From contig CAVEJT010000020.1 of assembly GCA_963616135.1 (NCBI GenBank), positions 1 through 18,539 on the forward strand: a DNA stretch of 18,539 nt, read 5' to 3'. A program made the position numbers and the translations under genes. The notes under the pieces were generated by a model. That model searched no databases. It was not told the origin of the DNA and saw only the letters and a list, made by a program, of their open reading frames with translations. Shown here piece by piece: positions 15,664-18,539 of this stretch (positions are counted from its first letter, which is position 1; each line of letters begins with the position of its first letter). The stretch comes from UMGS1613 sp963616135 (lineage in GTDB: Bacteria; Bacillota_I; Bacilli_A; RF39; UBA660).

Positions 15664-15706
15664 TATTAGTTGTATACATAATTACTTTACCTATATATTT
15701 TTTCAT
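15644..15706 (-). CDS. Leader peptide of the ABC-F attenuator (20 aa)
   Basis: The 20-codon ORF encodes MKKYIGKVIMYTTNITPSSH and ends in TAA. AGGAAGTGAT three bases before the ATG is one of the best ribosome-binding sites in the window. Its last codons (15 to 19, about nt 44-56) form segment 1 of the switch, so the position of the ribosome decides the folding. It has its own promoter and lies between the ABC-2 permease and the ABC-F gene. The peptide itself may matter for drug-dependent stalling in the first ten codons; this is inference. It is too short for family recognition. Confidence 0.82.
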   Translation of the reverse strand: MKKYIGKVIMYTTNITPSSH

Positions 15707-15725
15707 AATATCACTTCCTATTAAT

Positions 15726-15754
15726 AATATATTATAAAATTTTAATTTTGTCAA
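15726..15754 (-). promoter_or_regulatory. Promoter of the leader-ABC-F-transglutaminase unit
   Basis: A perfect TTGACA (15749-15754), a 17-nt spacer and TATATT (15726-15731). Transcription should begin near 15719, almost on the leader ribosome-binding site. No terminator separates it from the upstream permease gene, so read-through from the exporter operon is also possible. Confidence 0.8.
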
Positions 15755-15757
15755 ATA

Positions 15758-16534
15758 TTAAGAACCAGTACTAGAATACTTTTTTACTCCTTTATAAAAT
15801 ATTAATATACAAGGTATTAAATAAAGAAGTGTTATAAGAGGAGAAATAATAAATAATTTATTATTTGTTTTATCTAATAAATATAAAAGTGGATAATAAT
15901 TAACAAAACCAAAAGGTATTATATATGTAAATATAAATACAAAACCTTTTTTAAATATCCCTATTGGATATTGAGCCATGTGTTTTCCACCATCAGTAAA
16001 TACATTTCTAACTTCTAAACCTTTAACAGTAAAAAAACAATATGCAGCAGATAATATAAATATTCCTAAAAATATTAGTATTGAACTTACTATCATAAGT
16101 ATTAAAGTAATTACTTTAGATATGTTCCAAATAATATCTACTTTAATAATTGCAAGTATTAATATTACTAGTGATTGTAATAATCTAGCCATTTTAATAA
16201 AACTTACTTGTTCACAAAATACCTGTGTCATAATACCTCGAGGCCTTATTAAGAGCTTATCAAAATCACCTCTAATAATCAAATCATCAAATTGATCCAT
16301 TCCTCTAAAAAATGACTCACAAAATGAAAATCCAAATTGAATTATACCAAAAGTTAACAATACCTCATATTTAGTAAAACCTTTAATATTATCAAATTTA
16401 TCAAATATACAAACTATTGTAAAATAATAACCATAGAAAACAATAAATTGTGATATAAATGATAATATAAATGATACTTTATATTGTAATTCACTTTTAA
16501 AATGAACTTTTAAATATTTTAAATATAACCCCAT
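15758..16534 (-). CDS. ABC-2 type exporter permease (second)
   Basis: A 258-aa membrane protein with about six hydrophobic segments, starting MGLYLKYLKVHFKSELQYKVSF. The N-terminal helix followed by FDKFDNIKGFTKYEVLLTFG and the IRGDFDKLLIRPRG turn is characteristic of the ABC-2 permeases paired with COG4586-type ATPases (the COG4587/COG3694 pair). It should form a heteromeric channel with the preceding permease. Substrate unknown; related systems are annotated as drug or viologen exporters. AAGGAGG lies five bases before the ATG and only one base separates it from the preceding stop. It ends just before the leader promoter of the ABC-F unit. Confidence 0.88.
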   Translation of the reverse strand: MGLYLKYLKVHFKSELQYKVSFILSFISQFIVFYGYYFTIVCIFDKFDNIKGFTKYEVLLTFGIIQFGFSFCESFFRGMDQFDDLIIRGDFDKLLIRPRGIMTQVFCEQVSFIKMARLLQSLVILILAIIKVDIIWNISKVITLILMIVSSILIFLGIFILSAAYCFFTVKGLEVRNVFTDGGKHMAQYPIGIFKKGFVFIFTYIIPFGFVNYYPLLYLLDKTNNKLFIISPLITLLYLIPCILIFYKGVKKYSSTGS

Positions 16535-16535
16535 A

Positions 16536-17339
16536 CTAACCTCCTTGTATTACTGCTTTTTTTAAAGCTTTTTTAGTAAGTATTCTTCCTAGTATTACAA
16601 GTATTATAATCCAAACTATTTGATATATAATTCCTATATAACCTTCATTCATTGTAATATTTCCTACATATAATCTAAATGGAAAATCACTTATATATCT
16701 AAATGGGAGTAAATTTGTTATATATTGTAAAGTTTTAGGAAAGAAAGGTATAGGAATGGCTAAACCTGATAGTAAATCAGATAAAACCATAAATATGTTT
16801 ACAATACCTTTTTCATCTAAGGTAAATATACAAATAATATGATATAGTAATATGAGAAATGTCATAAGTATACTTGAAAGTATAAAAGATAATATAAATA
16901 ATAATAATCTTGGGAGTTCTATTGAAAGAGTTAAATTATATGGTTTAGGTAATATTAAAGCAAGAAGTATGACTGGTAAAAATCTAAGTGTTACTCTAGA
17001 TAATCTATCTCCAAGTATTTTAGAAGCCCACATAAAATATAAATCTTGGGGTCTAGTTAATTCGTATGCTATATTACCTGTTTTAATTAAATTAATTATT
17101 TCTTTGTCTTTATACCATAAATATATTAAAGCAAAAAATGCTTGGCATAACCATAAATAACTAACTAATTCATTAAGTGGCATAGGTAAATTTTTAGGAT
17201 TAGATTCATAACATGCAATATATACTGATATATAGACAAATCCAAAAAATATTTGAGTTGATATACCCGCAAGTGCTGCTGCTCTATATTGAAGACCTGT
17301 TATAAATTTTAATTTAAAATAAGATATATATGTCCTCAT
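16536..17339 (-). CDS. ABC-2 type exporter permease (first)
   Basis: A 267-aa membrane protein with about six hydrophobic segments, starting MRTYISYFKLKFITGLQYRAAALAG. The cytoplasmic loop KTGNIAYELTRPQDLYFMWASKILGDR is shared in pattern with the other permease here (RGDFDKLLIRPRG), as expected for the two half-channels of this exporter family. Its start overlaps the ATPase stop (ATGA), so translation is coupled; GAGGA about nine bases upstream serves as ribosome-binding site. The exported compound is not evident from sequence. Confidence 0.88.
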   Translation of the reverse strand: MRTYISYFKLKFITGLQYRAAALAGISTQIFFGFVYISVYIACYESNPKNLPMPLNELVSYLWLCQAFFALIYLWYKDKEIINLIKTGNIAYELTRPQDLYFMWASKILGDRLSRVTLRFLPVILLALILPKPYNLTLSIELPRLLLFILSFILSSILMTFLILLYHIICIFTLDEKGIVNIFMVLSDLLSGLAIPIPFFPKTLQYITNLLPFRYISDFPFRLYVGNITMNEGYIGIIYQIVWIIILVILGRILTKKALKKAVIQGG

Positions 17340-18316
17340 ATTTTAAAATCCTCATATAATCTAACTATTAATTCATCAATATTTCCACTATCAATATCAA
17401 TATCTATTATTGATATTTTTGACGATAAATAATTTATAAAACTACTTATTTCCGTTTTTCTAATATCTATTATATATTCCATGCCTTCTTTTATTTTATT
17501 ACTTTTTACTATATAATCTTTTTTTATATCTATTTTATCTTTAGTTTTTACAGTTATTTTTCTTAAATAATCATAGTTCTTTTTTAATTTATCTAGAGTT
17601 CCATCATATAATACCTTACCTCTACCAATAAGTATTATTCTTTTAGCAAGCGCTTCTATGTCACTCATATCATGTGTTGTAAGTATTACTGTAACTTTAT
17701 TTTGTTTATTTATTTTTTTTATAAATTCCCTAACTATTTTCTTAGATACTGCATCAAGACCTATAGTAGGTTCATCTAAAAATAATAATTCAGGTTTATG
17801 AAGAAGTGATGCTGCTATTTCACACCTCATTCTACTACCTAGACTTAATTGTCTTACAGGAACATTAATTATATCCTTAAGATTTAACATATCAATTAAT
17901 TCATTTAATGTCTTTTTATACTCATCATTGTCTAATTTATAAATATCTTTTAATAAATTAAATGAATCAATAGCTGGTATGTCCCACCACAACTGACTTC
18001 TTTGTCCAAAAACTACTCCAATAGATGAAACATATTTTTTTCTATCTTTCCATGGAATTTGTTTTTTTATTAAAACATTTCCACTATCTGGAACTAGTAT
18101 TCCAGATAATATCTTAATAGTAGTAGATTTTCCGGCACCATTCGGTCCAATATATCCCACTATTTCACCTTTTTTAATAGAAAATGATATATCATCTATT
18201 GCTTTAATATATTTATATTTTCTACTAAAGAAAGTTTTTAAAGTACCAAATTTACCATCAGATTTTAATGGCACTTTAAAAGTTTTACATATGTGTTTTA
18301 CCTCGATGAATGACAT
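17336..18316 (-). CDS. ABC-2 exporter ATP-binding protein (COG4586-like)
   Basis: A 326-aa ATPase that powers the two permeases encoded downstream. It has Walker A GPNGAGKST (57-65), a Q-loop region GVVFGQRSQLWWDIP, signature LSLGSRMRCEIA (about 157), Walker B LLFLDEPTIGLD (about 179) and the H-loop TTHDMSD (about 215). A C-terminal accessory domain of about 80 residues follows. The LSLGxRMR signature and the extra N-terminal FFSRKYKYIKAIDD segment are typical of the COG4586 group. The gene ends in TGA overlapping the next ATG. GGAGAGGAG precedes the start. The leader carries a terminator hairpin, so expression is probably conditional. Confidence 0.92.
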   Translation of the reverse strand: MSFIEVKHICKTFKVPLKSDGKFGTLKTFFSRKYKYIKAIDDISFSIKKGEIVGYIGPNGAGKSTTIKILSGILVPDSGNVLIKKQIPWKDRKKYVSSIGVVFGQRSQLWWDIPAIDSFNLLKDIYKLDNDEYKKTLNELIDMLNLKDIINVPVRQLSLGSRMRCEIAASLLHKPELLFLDEPTIGLDAVSKKIVREFIKKINKQNKVTVILTTHDMSDIEALAKRIILIGRGKVLYDGTLDKLKKNYDYLRKITVKTKDKIDIKKDYIVKSNKIKEGMEYIIDIRKTEISSFINYLSSKISIIDIDIDSGNIDELIVRLYEDFKI

Positions 18317-18335
18317 TTTATCAACTCCTCTCCAA

Positions 18336-18436
18336 GCAAAGAATCAACAAAATGTATTAGTATTCAATGAATAACGCAAAAAACCACATATTTCTATGTA
18401 GTAAATCTAGATGTTTATAAATTGTAGATTCTTTGC
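18336..18436 (-). promoter_or_regulatory. Structured leader of the ABC-2 exporter operon
   Basis: GCAAAGAATC (18427-18436), near the 5' end of the transcript, is perfectly complementary to GATTCTTTGC (18336-18345), just before the ribosome-binding site. The same 5' arm can also pair with the U-tract of the internal terminator (UUUUUUGC, 18376-18383). No known riboswitch class or T-box motif was recognised. Confidence 0.5.
18378..18402 (-). terminator. Intrinsic terminator inside the ABC-2 operon leader
   Basis: ACTACATA (18395-18402) pairs with TATGTGGT (18383-18390), one G-U, around a GAAA tetraloop, followed by U6. It lies about 60 nt before the ATPase start codon and downstream of the promoter, so it should attenuate the operon. 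Confidence 0.7.
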
Positions 18437-18450
18437 AAAACGTCTCTTAA

Positions 18451-18479
18451 AATATATAATAAATATTTTAAAATGTCAA
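18451..18479 (-). promoter_or_regulatory. Promoter of the ABC-2 exporter operon
   Basis: A perfect TTGACA (18474-18479), a 17-nt spacer and TATATT (18451-18456), the same hexamer pair and spacing as the ABC-F leader promoter. The 5' UTR is about 128 nt, the longest in the window. Confidence 0.78.
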
Positions 18480-18489
18480 TACTTTTTTT

Positions 18490-18539
18490 TTATTTTAAAT
18501 ACTCTTTTATAAACTTACTAGAACATTCTCCTGTTTCAT
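18490..18539 (-). CDS. C-terminal end of an upstream gene (partial)
   Basis: A 15-codon reading frame open to the window edge reads ETGECSSKFIKEYLK and ends in TAA, 10 nt before the -35 of the exporter promoter. The composition fits the end of a normal protein, but it is too short to identify and could be a chance frame. The gene continues beyond the window. Confidence 0.4.
   Translation of the reverse strand, partial: ETGECSSKFIKEYLK

Noticed and set aside
1270..17160. Plus-strand reading frames of 60-105 codons across the window.
   Set aside because: All are antisense to well-supported minus-strand genes, lack ribosome-binding sites and have low-complexity translations.
8764..18316. Possibility of a Mollicute-type code with TGA as Trp.
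   Set aside because: mutS and the ABC-2 ATPase end at TGA exactly where the families end, and Trp residues are encoded by TGG.
18357..18389. Ten-codon ORF MWFFALFIEY in the ABC-2 leader, starting in the terminator hairpin.
   Set aside because: It has no ribosome-binding site and its start lies in the stem, so I cannot support it as a leader peptide.
18317..18450. T-box or common riboswitch in the ABC-2 leader.
   Set aside because: No T-box core or specifier architecture and no aptamer core that I recognise; only a terminator and inverted repeats are visible.

Overview
The window is very AT-rich bacterial DNA that uses the standard code: TGA is a real stop for mutS and for the ABC-2 ATPase, and TGG encodes Trp. 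It carries MurF/MraY, L-lactate dehydrogenase, RF1 with its methyltransferase, MutS, a SepM-like Lon-domain protease and AGGAGG/GGTGAT ribosome-binding sites. This points to a low-GC Bacillota, most likely an uncultured Bacilli/Erysipelotrichia-like gut lineage; the taxonomic guess is inference. All genes lie on the minus strand, so transcription runs from high to low coordinates. A run of 10 Ns at 3918-3927 marks a scaffold join. No gene-free stretch exceeds 300 bases; the longest are 15548-15757 (filled by a leader), 7363-7574 and 18317-18489.

In transcription order: (1) 18539-15758, the tail of an unidentified gene, then a three-gene ABC-2 exporter operon (ATPase and two permeases) whose roughly 128-nt leader contains an intrinsic terminator. 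(2) 15757-13459, a promoter, a 20-codon leader peptide, a set of alternative hairpins ending in a terminator, an ABC-F ATPase gene and an overlapping transglutaminase-like gene. (3) 13470-12458, a gene for a membrane-anchored Ser-rich protein. (4) 12439-11400, a PDZ/Lon-type protease. (5) 11326-8764, mutS. (6) 8600-7575, an unknown 135-aa protein and a class-I glutamine-amidotransferase-like hydrolase. (7) 7417-4626, prfA-prmC-ldh. (8) 4592-4039, a lipoprotein. (9) about 3979-62, mraY, lemA, a TPM-domain gene and murF, closed by a terminator. Most units are bounded by clear intrinsic terminators and sigma-A-type promoters, often with very short 5' UTRs.

The most interesting element is the 210-bp segment before the ABC-F gene. 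It has the full layout of a ribosome-sensing transcription attenuator. The leader peptide contains segment 1, segments 1:2 and 2:3 are alternatives, and 3:4 competes with a perfect 4:5 terminator that ends 13 nt before the ABC-F start codon. Early ribosome stalling should favour 1:2 plus 3:4 (antitermination); completion of the leader should favour 2:3 plus the terminator. This logic is known for drug-inducible ABC-F resistance genes. Here it would also control the overlapping transglutaminase-like gene, and it sits directly behind an ABC-2 exporter operon with its own terminator-containing leader. I read the locus as a candidate antibiotic-response module: ribosome protection, a peptidase/transglutaminase-fold protein of unknown role, and an exporter.
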